From NCBI GenBank assembly GCA_964474045.1, contig CAYYRC010000017.1, forward strand, positions 1 through 64,000: a stretch of 64,000 bases of DNA, read 5' to 3'. Source of the stretch: JACJWR01 sp964474045. GTDB taxonomy: Bacteria; Actinomycetota; Actinomycetes; S36-B12; UBA10799. The notes under the pieces were generated by a model, which saw nothing but the letters and a program-made list of their open reading frames with translations, ran no database searches and had not been told where the DNA came from. This document shows positions 35,993 to 45,400 of the stretch, one piece after another (position 1 is the first letter of the stretch; every line of letters begins with the position of its first letter). A program made the position numbers and the translations under genes.

Positions 35993-36330
35993 CAGACCGC
36001 GTCCGGGCCCTGCTCGCCCGTGCGCACGCGCACGATCGACTCCACCGGCGTCACCCAGATCTTGCCGTCGCCGATCTTGCCTGTGCGCGCGGCGGACTCG
36101 ATGGTGGCGACGACGTCGGCCACGTCGTGGTCGTCCACGACGAGCTCCAGCTTGATCTTGGGCACCAGGTCGACGACATACTCGGCGCCGCGGTAGACCT
36201 CCTTGTGGCCGCCCTGCCGACCGTAGCCGCTGACCTCGGTGACGGTCAGCCCGCGGATGCCCATGCTCTTCAAAGCGTCCTTCACCGTCCCGAGCACGAA
36301 CGGCTTGACCACGGCGGTCACGAGTTTCAT
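35992..36330 (-). CDS. glnB: nitrogen regulatory protein P-II
   Basis: 112-residue signal protein (GlnB/GlnK type) that binds ATP, ADP and 2-oxoglutarate and gates AmtB. The T-loop reads GHKEVYRGAEY with Tyr51, the classic uridylylation or adenylylation site; KIKLELVV and GKIGDGKIWV follow as usual. ATG at 36330 has AAGGGAG upstream. It lies 36 bases after amtB and is coupled to the MMPL gene. Confidence 0.97.
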   Translation of the reverse strand: MKLVTAVVKPFVLGTVKDALKSMGIRGLTVTEVSGYGRQGGHKEVYRGAEYVVDLVPKIKLELVVDDHDVADVVATIESAARTGKIGDGKIWVTPVESIVRVRTGEQGPDAV

Positions 36331-36366
36331 GCAGGCTCCCTTGGCCGATCCCTCATCGGCCCCACC

Positions 36367-37770
36367 CTAGTGGGACCCTGCGCCCGGCGGATCGGTGTCG
36401 CCCTCGCCCGACTCGTCGGCTACAGCGCCGTGGCCCGAGCCGAGCCCGTGCATTCCGTGCAGGCCCTGCAGCCCGTGGCCGACGCCGGCGAAGGAGCCTC
36501 CGGTCGCGCCGCCGCTGCCGACGATGTCGTATGCGGACTCAGCGTGCTCGGAGAGGTCCACGCCGCTGACCTCGTCGTCCGGGGCGATGCGGAACCCGAC
36601 CGTACGGTCGACGATCTTCGCCAGCAGCCAGGTCGCTGCGAAGGCAAACGCCATCGTGGCGACCGTCGCCACCAACTGTCGGCCCAACAGGCCGAAACCC
36701 CCGCCATAGAACAGTCCGTCGGCCCCGGCGCCGTTGGCTGCCACCGTCGCGAACAGCCCGATGGCGATCATTCCGACGATGCCGCCGACCCCGTGGACGC
36801 CCAGCACGTCCAGCGAGTCGTCGAACCCGAAGCGGTACTTCAGGCCGATGGCCAGCGAGCAGATGGCACCCGCCGCCAGCCCGATCACCAGCGCGCCGAC
36901 GGGGGTGACGAAACCACAGGCGGGGGTGATCGCGACTGCGCCGGCGACCGCGCCGGAGGCCACGCCGAGGGTGGTCGCCTTGCCATCGCGCAGGCGCTCC
37001 ACGACGACCCAGGTGAGGGCGGCGCATGCGGTGCTGATCTGGGTGTTGATCAGCGCGGTTGCAGCCAGTCCGTTGGCTGCCAGCGCCGAGCCGGCGTTGA
37101 AGCCGAACCAGCCGAACCAGAGGATGCCGGCGCCGAGCAGTACCAGCGGCAAGTTGTGCGGGCGCATGGGGTCGCGTCGCCAGCCGATGCGCCGACCAAC
37201 GACGATGGCGAGTGCCAGCGACGAGAACCCGGAGTTGATCTCGACCGCGGTTCCGCCGGCGAAGTCCAGCGCGCCCAGCCGATCGCCGATCCAGCCGCCG
37301 GCGCCGTCGTGGAAGAAGAACGCCCAGTGCGCCAGCGGCAGGTAGACGACGATCGACCAGGCCGCGATGAACACCACCCAGGCGCGGATACGCACCCGAT
37401 CGGCGACGGCGCCCGAGAGCAGCGCGGCGGTGATGATCGCAAAGGTCAGCTGGAACATGGCGAAGGCGAGCAGCGGGATGCCGCTGCCCTCGGCGCCGAC
37501 GGTCTGGTCCAGCGTGCCGCCGAGCCCCAGGAAGCCCAGGTCTCCGATCAGCCCGGCCCCGACGTCGTCGCCGAAGGCGAGCGAGAAGCCGAACAGCACC
37601 CAGATGATGGTCACCAGGCCCATGGCCAGGAAGCTCATCATCATCATGTTGAGCACGCTCTTGGCGCGCACCATGCCGCCGTAGAAGAGCGCCAGACCGG
37701 GGGTCATGAACAGCACCAGGGCGGCGCTGATCATCACCCAGGCGGTGTCGCCAGGGCTGATCTGGGGCAC
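36367..37770 (-). CDS. amt: ammonium transporter Amt
   Basis: 467 residues, eleven TM segments. FAGGTAVEINSG has Glu177 where E. coli AmtB has the first twin histidine; the second, His326 in VLGVHGVGGIVG, is kept. Asp169 before the FAGGT motif is kept. The C-terminal tail (about 415-467) includes a Gly/His-rich stretch GLHGMHGLGSGHG not typical of AmtB. GTG at 37770 has CGGAG eight bases upstream. A GlnR-like box lies about 76 bases upstream. It imports ammonium under nitrogen limitation, controlled by the adjacent PII. Confidence 0.95.
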   Translation of the reverse strand: MPQISPGDTAWVMISAALVLFMTPGLALFYGGMVRAKSVLNMMMMSFLAMGLVTIIWVLFGFSLAFGDDVGAGLIGDLGFLGLGGTLDQTVGAEGSGIPLLAFAMFQLTFAIITAALLSGAVADRVRIRAWVVFIAAWSIVVYLPLAHWAFFFHDGAGGWIGDRLGALDFAGGTAVEINSGFSSLALAIVVGRRIGWRRDPMRPHNLPLVLLGAGILWFGWFGFNAGSALAANGLAATALINTQISTACAALTWVVVERLRDGKATTLGVASGAVAGAVAITPACGFVTPVGALVIGLAAGAICSLAIGLKYRFGFDDSLDVLGVHGVGGIVGMIAIGLFATVAANGAGADGLFYGGGFGLLGRQLVATVATMAFAFAATWLLAKIVDRTVGFRIAPDDEVSGVDLSEHAESAYDIVGSGGATGGSFAGVGHGLQGLHGMHGLGSGHGAVADESGEGDTDPPGAGSH

Positions 37771-37845
37771 GGCGGGGACTCCGAATCGCGAGGGGGCTCG
37801 GCGGTGCAGGGCGCGGCAAGCCTGATGCCCGGTCGTGCCCGGCCG

Positions 37846-37861
37846 GTTACCCGCGTGTTAC
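37846..37861 (-). promoter_or_regulatory. candidate GlnR-binding site upstream of amt
   Basis: Minus strand GTAAC-ACGCGG-GTAAC. GlnR sites of Streptomyces and mycobacteria follow GTnAC-n6-GaAAC; the first half is perfect and the second differs at one base. A third half-like TTCAC lies six bases further upstream with the same 11-base phase. Confidence 0.5.
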
Positions 37862-37906
37862 CGCTGTGTGAACTCCCTCCGCGGCGTCAGGGCAGACGCC
37901 AGGGGG

Positions 37907-40324
37907 TCACGCCACCGGCAGCCACAGCAGCCGCAGGTCCGTGACCCGCACGTTGGTCTTCTTCGCCGCGACGGAGTGGGCCTGCACATCCTCCGCCTTC
38001 GCCTGCCAGTCGGCCACGATCCCCTCGACCTCGGCGGCCAGCTCGGCCTCGACGTCGCCGATCTGCGCGGCCACGTCATCGACCTTTGCGGCCGCGTCCT
38101 TGGCACGGGTGTTGGCCGCCCCGGCCCGCCGCACGGAGGCCGCGATCGCCGACGAGCTGCGTCGGCCGCCGAACAGGCCGCCGAGCACCGACCCCGCGTC
38201 GGCGATCATCCCGGTGGTGCGAGCGGAGGCGAGCTCGTCAGCGCGCTGGGCCGCGGAGTCGAGGCGGGTGTGCAGGGCGCGCAGCTTCGCGTCGTACTTG
38301 GTCTGCAGCGCGGCGGTCTTCTTGTCCGCCTCGGCCTCGGCGAGCTCACGGCAGCGCTGCCGGAACTGCTCCTCACTCTCCCCGACGCGGCTGTAGGCCT
38401 TGAGCTCCGGGTTCACGAAGACCTCGATCGGCTTGTTGCGCACCAGGTAGTCGGTGAGGTCGCGCTGCAGCGTCGTCCAGTAGCTCTTGGTGTCCAGACG
38501 AGCCTGCGCCAGCGCGTAGCGAGCGTCGGCGGGAGCCTCGGCGAGCAGGTCGCGATCGTCGTAGTCCACGACGATCGGGGCGAGCACCGCGGTGGAGGCG
38601 GGGAGCGGATGGATGACCGCCTCGTACTCCTCCTCGTGGGCCAGCCCGGCGCGAGCGTCGTCGTATCGGACGATCACCCGCGCCACGGCGGCGGCCTCCA
38701 GTCGCTGGCCACCGGCGACCGGCGCGGCCGCCCCGGCCTGCTCCCGCCAGGGTGCCGCCGGGTCGAGGTAGGCCACCGCTACGCCGTCGGCGATCTTGGG
38801 CAGCAGCGGCATCTCGTCATCGGCCAGGGCCACCGTCGTCGCTGTTGCTGGTGCTGTGGCTGTGTCGTCCGCGACGGGGGCTGCGGCGTCCGCGACAGGG
38901 GGTGCGGCGTCCGCGACGGCACTGGGCTGGGTGCCGGCCGACGCCGCCTTGACCTGCGCGATCTGGTCCCGTGTCATGGGTCCCCGCAGATATGAGCGGA
39001 CCCACCGGGTGGCGAAGGTCTGCACGTCGTTGCGGCCGGCCTTGCGGAGCAGGAACTGCCGCTTGCCCAAGCCCGAGATGGCCTCGCTGAGAGCCTTCAC
39101 ATCCATCCCGCCCGCCGCGCTGGACATGCCATCCAGCAATCGGGCTTTGTCCTGCTCGGTGGTCAGGCGGCCGATCATCCAGGTCCCCGCGTTGCTGAGC
39201 GCCTTGTAGTCGACGTCGACGGGGTTCTGGGTGGACAGGACCACGCCCAGGCCGAACGCTCTGGCCTGCTTCATGAGCAGCATGATCGGCTTCTTCGTCG
39301 GCGGGTTGGCCGTGGGCGGCAGGTAGCCGGCGACCTCGTCCATGTAGAGCAGCGCCCGCAGATCAGTGGTCCCCGATTGCCGCCGCATCCAGGTGACGAC
39401 CTTCGACAGGATGAGCGACACGGCGCTCTGGCGCTGCTCATCGGACAGGTGCGAGGTGGTGATGACCGCACATCGCGGCCTGCCGTCGGGGCCGAAGAGC
39501 ATCTGCTGGATGTCGATGGGATCGCCCGCGATCCAGGTGGCGAAGCTCGGGGCGGCCAGCACACCGTTGAGCCGCAGCGCGAAGGCCATGCGGTCCGACG
39601 GGGGGAAGAAGGTGTCGAGCTCGAAGACGCCCAGCTTGCGCATCGGCGGGGACTGCACCCGGGCCAGCAGGGTGGGCAGGTCGATGCTCTCACCGGCCGC
39701 CCAGGCGTTGGCGATGATGGTGGACAGCAGGATGTGCTCGCGGGAGGCCACCGGGTCGGCCTCGATGCCGACGATGCTCAAAAGGCTGGTGACGTAGCCC
39801 TCGATCTCGTCTGCGACGGCCTCCGCGTCGTCGGTCTGCGGCGCCGTCAGCGAGCCCAGAACGTTCAGGGGCACGCCGGCGTTCGAGCCGGGGGTGTAGA
39901 TCGTGAGCTGGAAACCGTCCTTGTAGGACTGCATCTGCTCCGGGCCGATGCCCCAGGGGGCCAACCCCTCGCGCCAGGTGCTGGCTTGATCGGCCGCGAA
40001 CGCCGCCGGGTCCTGGCCGGCCGCCTTGGCCAGAGCCGGGTCGATCCAAGGCTCGAACTCGGGTCCGGCCAGCGTCGGGAAAGCCAGGGCGAGGTTGGTC
40101 AGGTCACCTTTGGGGTCGATGAGCAGGGCTGGGATGCCGGCTGCGAGCGTCTCCTCGATCAAACCGATGCCCAGGCCGGTCTTACCCGAGCCGGTCATTC
40201 CAACGATCACGCCGTGGGTGACGAGGTCGTCGGTGGCCACGGAGACTTCGGCGGGGGCGGCCTCGGCGGGGGAGGCGGGGGCGGCGTCCGCTACGACCGG
40301 GCGCCCCAGGGTGAGTTGTGCCAT
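37907..40324 (-). CDS. HerA/FtsK-type ATP-binding protein (DUF87-like)
   Basis: 805 residues. Walker A GMTGSGKT at 42-49 and Walker B RALLYMDEVAGYLPP with the sensor motif LGVVLSTQNPVDVDYKAL are as in the HerA/FtsK pumping ATPases; residues ~500-560 are an Ala/Pro linker and ~600-805 a mixed part with a coiled coil. This stand-alone protein is found in many actinobacteria; its role is unknown. Its ATG at 40324 has TAGGCT seven bases upstream. Neighbours give no clue: amt downstream and a divergent CREST hydrolase upstream. Confidence 0.8.
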   Translation of the reverse strand: MAQLTLGRPVVADAAPASPAEAAPAEVSVATDDLVTHGVIVGMTGSGKTGLGIGLIEETLAAGIPALLIDPKGDLTNLALAFPTLAGPEFEPWIDPALAKAAGQDPAAFAADQASTWREGLAPWGIGPEQMQSYKDGFQLTIYTPGSNAGVPLNVLGSLTAPQTDDAEAVADEIEGYVTSLLSIVGIEADPVASREHILLSTIIANAWAAGESIDLPTLLARVQSPPMRKLGVFELDTFFPPSDRMAFALRLNGVLAAPSFATWIAGDPIDIQQMLFGPDGRPRCAVITTSHLSDEQRQSAVSLILSKVVTWMRRQSGTTDLRALLYMDEVAGYLPPTANPPTKKPIMLLMKQARAFGLGVVLSTQNPVDVDYKALSNAGTWMIGRLTTEQDKARLLDGMSSAAGGMDVKALSEAISGLGKRQFLLRKAGRNDVQTFATRWVRSYLRGPMTRDQIAQVKAASAGTQPSAVADAAPPVADAAAPVADDTATAPATATTVALADDEMPLLPKIADGVAVAYLDPAAPWREQAGAAAPVAGGQRLEAAAVARVIVRYDDARAGLAHEEEYEAVIHPLPASTAVLAPIVVDYDDRDLLAEAPADARYALAQARLDTKSYWTTLQRDLTDYLVRNKPIEVFVNPELKAYSRVGESEEQFRQRCRELAEAEADKKTAALQTKYDAKLRALHTRLDSAAQRADELASARTTGMIADAGSVLGGLFGGRRSSSAIAASVRRAGAANTRAKDAAAKVDDVAAQIGDVEAELAAEVEGIVADWQAKAEDVQAHSVAAKKTNVRVTDLRLLWLPVA

Positions 40325-40331
40325 GTCCGGA

Positions 40332-40337
40332 AGCCTA
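40332..40337 (-). promoter_or_regulatory. leaderless-type -10 of the HerA-type gene
   Basis: TAGGCT, 7 bases before ATG 40324. Confidence 0.6.
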
Positions 40338-40398
40338 GACCGGCGCCCCGACAGATCGCAGGGTCCACGATGTCCGCCGATGGGACAGTATCTGTGCC

Positions 40399-41094
40399 AT
40401 GGATGCACCTGGTGCGGGTGACTGCGAGGCCCGGATCGAGACCTGGGGGCAGCCGACGCTCGCCCTCAGCTCTGCCGCCTACGTGGCCGCGGGGCTCTAC
40501 CTGGTCTGGTGGGCGCGCGGGCGCGCGGACGTCAACCGGGGGGAGGTCTGGCTGTTCGCCGCGGGATTGGCGGCGGCCGGTGTGGGCAGCATCGACTACC
40601 ACGGTCCGGCGGTGGGCCCGGAGCCGCTGCTGCACGACGGCGGCCTCGCCATCGCGCTGGCGATCGCCTTCGGGATCGATCTCTCCCGCCTGGGCGCGGG
40701 CCGCAGAGCACTGTGGGCGCTGGGGATAGGGACCGGCGTCCTGCTCGGCATCATCGCGCTGCAGCCCACGTGGTCGCCGGCGCTGGCAGGGGTCGCCGCA
40801 GTCGGACTGGTGGGGGCCGAGGCAGCGGTGTACCGGCGGGGGCTGCGCCGGCTCGGCGCCCCCATCGCAGTGGCGGCCGGGTTGTTGGTCTCGGGCGCCG
40901 TCGTGTTCGCGCTCTCGCGCACAGGTGGCCCTCTGTGCCGTCCCGAGTCGCTGCTCCAGGGCCACGCTCTGTGGCACCTGGCGACGGCCGGGGCACTCGC
41001 CGCATGGGGAATCTCCGCGCTGCCCGATCCGGCGCTCGAGCACGGCGGCGATCCCGGCGAAGCGTCGGACCAGGCCAATAGGCTGCAGCTATGA
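40399..41094 (+). CDS. CREST-superfamily (alkaline ceramidase-like) membrane hydrolase
   Basis: 231 residues with seven TM segments. Motifs: LSSAAYVAAG in TM1, GSIDYHGPAVGPEPLLHDGG, and the C-terminal HALWHLATA giving HxxxH; together these form the metal site of the alkaline ceramidase/PAQR superfamily. The fold acts on lipid amides or related bonds; substrate unknown. Its last codon overlaps the ATG of the PlsC-like gene (ATGA), and that gene is 4 bases from the first GGDEF-EAL gene: a likely operon. Confidence 0.7.
   Translation: MDAPGAGDCEARIETWGQPTLALSSAAYVAAGLYLVWWARGRADVNRGEVWLFAAGLAAAGVGSIDYHGPAVGPEPLLHDGGLAIALAIAFGIDLSRLGAGRRALWALGIGTGVLLGIIALQPTWSPALAGVAAVGLVGAEAAVYRRGLRRLGAPIAVAAGLLVSGAVVFALSRTGGPLCRPESLLQGHALWHLATAGALAAWGISALPDPALEHGGDPGEASDQANRLQL
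41079..41084 (+). promoter_or_regulatory. internal leaderless-type -10 of the PlsC-like gene
   Basis: TAGGCT, 6 bases before ATG 41091, inside the CREST gene end. Confidence 0.45.
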
Positions 41095-42428
41095 CCACCA
41101 TCCGTCGGATCGCGAACATGCTGAGCGGTGTGGTCTTCCGCACCGTCGAGGTTCGCCGCGCGGACGAGGAGCCTGGGGGAGCAGCCATGGTGCTGGCCAG
41201 CCACGGCGGCGGACTGGCCGACATCCTCGCGGTCGTCGACAGCTCTCAGCGCTTTCCCCGCTTCCTGGCCCGCGACGTCATCTGGCGGGTCCCCGGCGGG
41301 GCCGCCGTGATGTCGTGGGTGCGGGCGATCCCGGTCCATCGGCGACAGGACCACGGCGGTACAGCGGACAACTCCGACATGTTCGCCGAGGCGGTCGCGG
41401 GACTGCTGGAGGGCGACCTGCTGGCGATCTACCCCGAAGGCGAGAGCGCGCACGAGCCGCGGCTGGCGCCGCTGCGCACCGGTGCGGCCAGGATCGCGCT
41501 CGAGTCGCTGGCAGCTGGGACCGACATCGTGTTCGTGCCAACTGGACTGCACTACTTCGACGTCTCGGTGTTGCGGGGCCGGTGCTTCATCGACGTCGGG
41601 CCCAACTTCACGTGCAGCTCGGCGGTGGCGGCCGCTCGGGCGAGGAGCAGCCGCGACCTGGGTGCGCCCTCAGCCGACAACCACGACCTGGTCAAGGCCG
41701 TCACCGAGGTGCTGGCCGAGCGCCTGGGCGAGGTCGCCGACGAATACGAAGGTTGGGAGCAGCGCCGCCGCTTCGAGGTGGCCGCAACCGCCTACCTGCG
41801 CGCCCGCAACCCGCTGGCCGGCAGCGGCACGTCGTACGAGGCGGTCGCCACCACCGCCGGGCGGATCGCGCGGGCTCCAGCCGCGCTGCGCGAACAGGTC
41901 GACGTCGACGTCCGGGCGCTCGAGGCCGAGCTCGAGATCTTGGGCCTCAGCCCCGACCGGCTGAACGAGGCCAGCCTGGCCGGTCCGGCGCTGGCCAGGC
42001 AGACTGGGCTGACAGCTGCGATCGCCGTCCCAGGCGCGTACGGCCTGCTGGTCAACGCGGTCCCCATGCTCCTCATCCGCGCCGCGAGCCTTACCGGGAT
42101 GGCACCGGCGACGGCGGCCACAGCCAAGCCCGCCATCGCCGTCGTGGCCTTTCCAGCCGCCTGGGCGGTCCTCGGCTGGATCGGTTTCCGCTGGAACGGT
42201 CCCCTCGGGGCCGCGGCGGGCGCCCTCAGCGGGCCGGCGAGCCTGGTCGCCGGGGTCGCGCTGGCCGAGCGGGTCCAGCTGTCGTTCTACCTTGGGCGTG
42301 CCGTGCGCAGGGCGCACGGTCCGATGCTGGAGAGCCTGGCCTCGGCCCGGGACGCCGTCGTCGGGTCAGTGGCGGCCGCGGTGGTGGGCGCCAGCGATCC
42401 CGCGGAGCCTTCCGTGGGGGGATACTGA
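41091..42428 (+). CDS. PlsC-like acyltransferase with C-terminal membrane region
   Basis: 445 residues. The N-terminal 240 match 1-acylglycerol-3-phosphate acyltransferases: motif I SHGGGLADI, motif III YPEGESAHEP followed by LRTGAARIA. Motif I has five residues between His and Asp where the family has four (HX5D). The C-terminal 200 residues contain two or three TM segments. It would esterify lysophosphatidate or a related lipid, but activity is uncertain with the altered spacing. ATG overlaps the CREST gene by four bases. Confidence 0.75.
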   Translation: MTTIRRIANMLSGVVFRTVEVRRADEEPGGAAMVLASHGGGLADILAVVDSSQRFPRFLARDVIWRVPGGAAVMSWVRAIPVHRRQDHGGTADNSDMFAEAVAGLLEGDLLAIYPEGESAHEPRLAPLRTGAARIALESLAAGTDIVFVPTGLHYFDVSVLRGRCFIDVGPNFTCSSAVAAARARSSRDLGAPSADNHDLVKAVTEVLAERLGEVADEYEGWEQRRRFEVAATAYLRARNPLAGSGTSYEAVATTAGRIARAPAALREQVDVDVRALEAELEILGLSPDRLNEASLAGPALARQTGLTAAIAVPGAYGLLVNAVPMLLIRAASLTGMAPATAATAKPAIAVVAFPAAWAVLGWIGFRWNGPLGAAAGALSGPASLVAGVALAERVQLSFYLGRAVRRAHGPMLESLASARDAVVGSVAAAVVGASDPAEPSVGGY

Positions 42429-42432
42429 CATC

Positions 42433-45400
42433 GTGTCCACAGCTCCGGCGACGGCCCGCCACCATCGACCCCGCGCCAGCGGCGTGCTGGCCGTGCTGAG
42501 CTGGACCGGGATCGGCGCCGCCCTCATCGCCCTGGGGGTCATCGCGCTGGCGCCCCCCGCTGTCGCCTCGGCCGCCGAGGCGGTAGCGGGGATCGCCTCG
42601 GCGATCGTGGCCGCGGCCTGTGTCGCCCTGCGCCCGCTGTGGCCGCGTGCGGGCTGGTGGATAGTCGTCATCGGCCTCATGGGCTGGACTGTGTCGCACT
42701 GGCTGCTGCTCCTCGACGATCCGGTGTCGGTCGCCAGCGAGCGGCTGACGTGGGTGCACGGGCTGGCCGTCGTCAGCTACATCCTGCTCATCATCGGGGC
42801 GCTCACGTTGGTGCGGCGCCGGCACACAGCCCGCGACACCACCTCGGTCATCGACTCCCTCGTGGTGCTGACGGCCGGCGGGGCGCTCGTCGGCTGGACC
42901 CTGCTCGACGTGGCAAGCCGCAATCCGCTGCTCGGGGCCCTTCAGTTCACGCAGCTGGCGGTTTTTGCGATTCTCAACCTGCTGCTCCTCAGCGTCGTCG
43001 TGCGCCTGTGGTTCGCCTCGCATGCCAGCACCAACCGGGGCATCCGGATCGTCTCGCTGGCATTCGCGGCGCTCATGGTGGCAGACCTCGCGACGCAGTA
43101 CCGGCTGGCTCATGCCACCGCTGCGGGTCAACTGGCGCCGATCCGTTGGATTGAGGTCCTCTACGCGCTCTTCGGCGTCCTCGTGGCCGCAGGAGCGATG
43201 AACGCCGACGCCACACGGCGACCTCCGGGCGACTCGCTGACCACCACAGTCGAGCGCTCCAGAATCCTGGCCCTGCTCATCGTGGCCATGCTGGTACCGA
43301 CGCTCGTGGTGCTCATCCTCAGCGAGCAGCTCGGCACGTACGGCCCTCTCTTCGTGCTTGGCCTCGTCGGCCTGCTGACCATCCTGATGAGCCTGCGCAT
43401 CTCGCTGCTCCTCTTCGACTACGGCAACCTGGTGACGCGTGGACGCACCCTGACCCGGGCCACCGACGCCATCGCCGACGCGACCACGCCGGCCGAGCTC
43501 GACGCCATGGCACCCGCATGGGTGGCGGCCCTGGCCGCGCAGTCCCCCGCACGCCCCGTGGCCGCCCAGGTCGTCGCCAACTACATCCCTGCCGATGGCT
43601 TGGCCGGAGCAGCATCGGAGTCTCGGTTGACCGCCGAGTTCCCGATCGGCGGCACCGGCCGGACACTGCTCGTCCATCCCCGGCGCAGGCTCGATGACAC
43701 CCTCCACACGTCGCTCGAGCTTTTCACCGACCAACTGGCCAGCGCCTATGACCGGCTGGCGCTCCAGCGCAGGCTGGTGGACGAACAGGCCCAGCAGCGC
43801 GTGGCATCGCTGCTGCAGCAGTCGACGGACGTCGTAGCCCTGGTGTCGGCCGACGGCATCGTGGAGTTCATCACTCCGGCGATCACGTTGCTCACCGGCC
43901 TGCAGCCGGCCGAGGTGCGCGGCATCCGGTGGCGCCTGCTCTTCCACGACAAGCAGCAGGCCGACGCCGTGCTCGACCGAGCCCGCGAGTCCTACGCGGC
44001 AGGGACCGGCTCGGGGCGCGGGGCGCTCACGACGGGCGACGGCCGAGGCCAGCTCAAGCACGTTGACGTCAGTGCGCGTTGGCTCCCGGACGAGCAGCAC
44101 TTCGTCGTGACGCACCACGACGTCACCGAGCGCGAGGAGCTGCAGGAGGCGCTGCGCCGCCAGGCGTTCCACGATGCCCTTACCGGCCTCACCAACCGCG
44201 TGGTCTTCCGCGAGCAGCTGGGACGCGCCCTCGCCCGGGCACGCCGCTCGCCGATGGAGTTCGTCGTGATGATGATCGACCTCGACGACTTCAAGCATGT
44301 GAACGACTCGCTGGGCCACCCGGCCGGTGACGCCCTGTTGCGGACGGTGGCGAACCGGCTGCGCGACTGCCTGCGCGAGGGCGACACCGCCGCGCGCCTG
44401 GGCGGCGACGAGTTCGCCGTCATCCTCGAGAACACCTGGTCGGTCAAGGACGCCACGACCGTCGCCGAGCGCATCCTGACCAAACTGTGCGAGCCCGTCC
44501 AGCTCGGCACCACCGAGGTGGTCGTGGGCGCCAGCATCGGAGTCGCCGTGGGCAACGCCTCAACGGAGGACGCGGATGCCCTGGCGCGCGACGCCGACCT
44601 GGCGCTATACCAGGCCAAGTACGGCGGCAAGAACCGTTATCACGTCTACGAGCCTTCGATGCACGCCGACGCCATGGCCCGTCTGGAGCTCACTGCCCAG
44701 CTCCGGAAGGCGCTCGAGGACGACCAGGTCACCGTCGTCTACCAGCCGATCGTCGACCTGGCGACAGGCGGCGTGGCGGGCCTGGAGGCCCTGGTGCGAT
44801 GGCAGCACCCGACCCGTGGCCTGCTGCCGCCCTCGGAGTTCGTCGCCCTCGCCGAGTCCAGCGGCCTCATCACCCGGCTGGGCGAGCGGGTGCTGACGCT
44901 GTCGCTCACCCAGGCCGCCGCCTGGCAGCGCTCGATTCCGGGACTGGGTCAGATGCGCATCTGCGTCAACGTCGCCGGGCGCCAACTCATGCGCGACGAC
45001 TTCGTCGACAGCGTCGCCCAAGCCATCATGCAGTCGGCGATCGACCCATCCACCGTCGTCCTGGAAGTGACCGAGAGCGTCCTGCTGCCCGGAGAGGGCG
45101 TCACGAACGACCGCATCGGCGAGCTCTCACGCCTGGGACTCGGGATCTACATCGACGACTGGGGCACGGGCTGGTCGTCCCTGCGCTACCTGGACACACT
45201 TCCGGTGTCGGGTTTGAAGCTGGCCCGGGATTTCGTGGCCGAACTGCCAGACGCGCGTCAGATCGGCGTCGCCCGGGCGGTGCTGGAACTGTCGAACTCG
45301 CTGCAGTTCGACGCGGTCATCGCCGAGGGTGTGGAGACCGCCGAACAGCGCGACACGCTGATCGACCTGGGCTACCGGCTGGCCCAGGGTTTCCTCTTCG

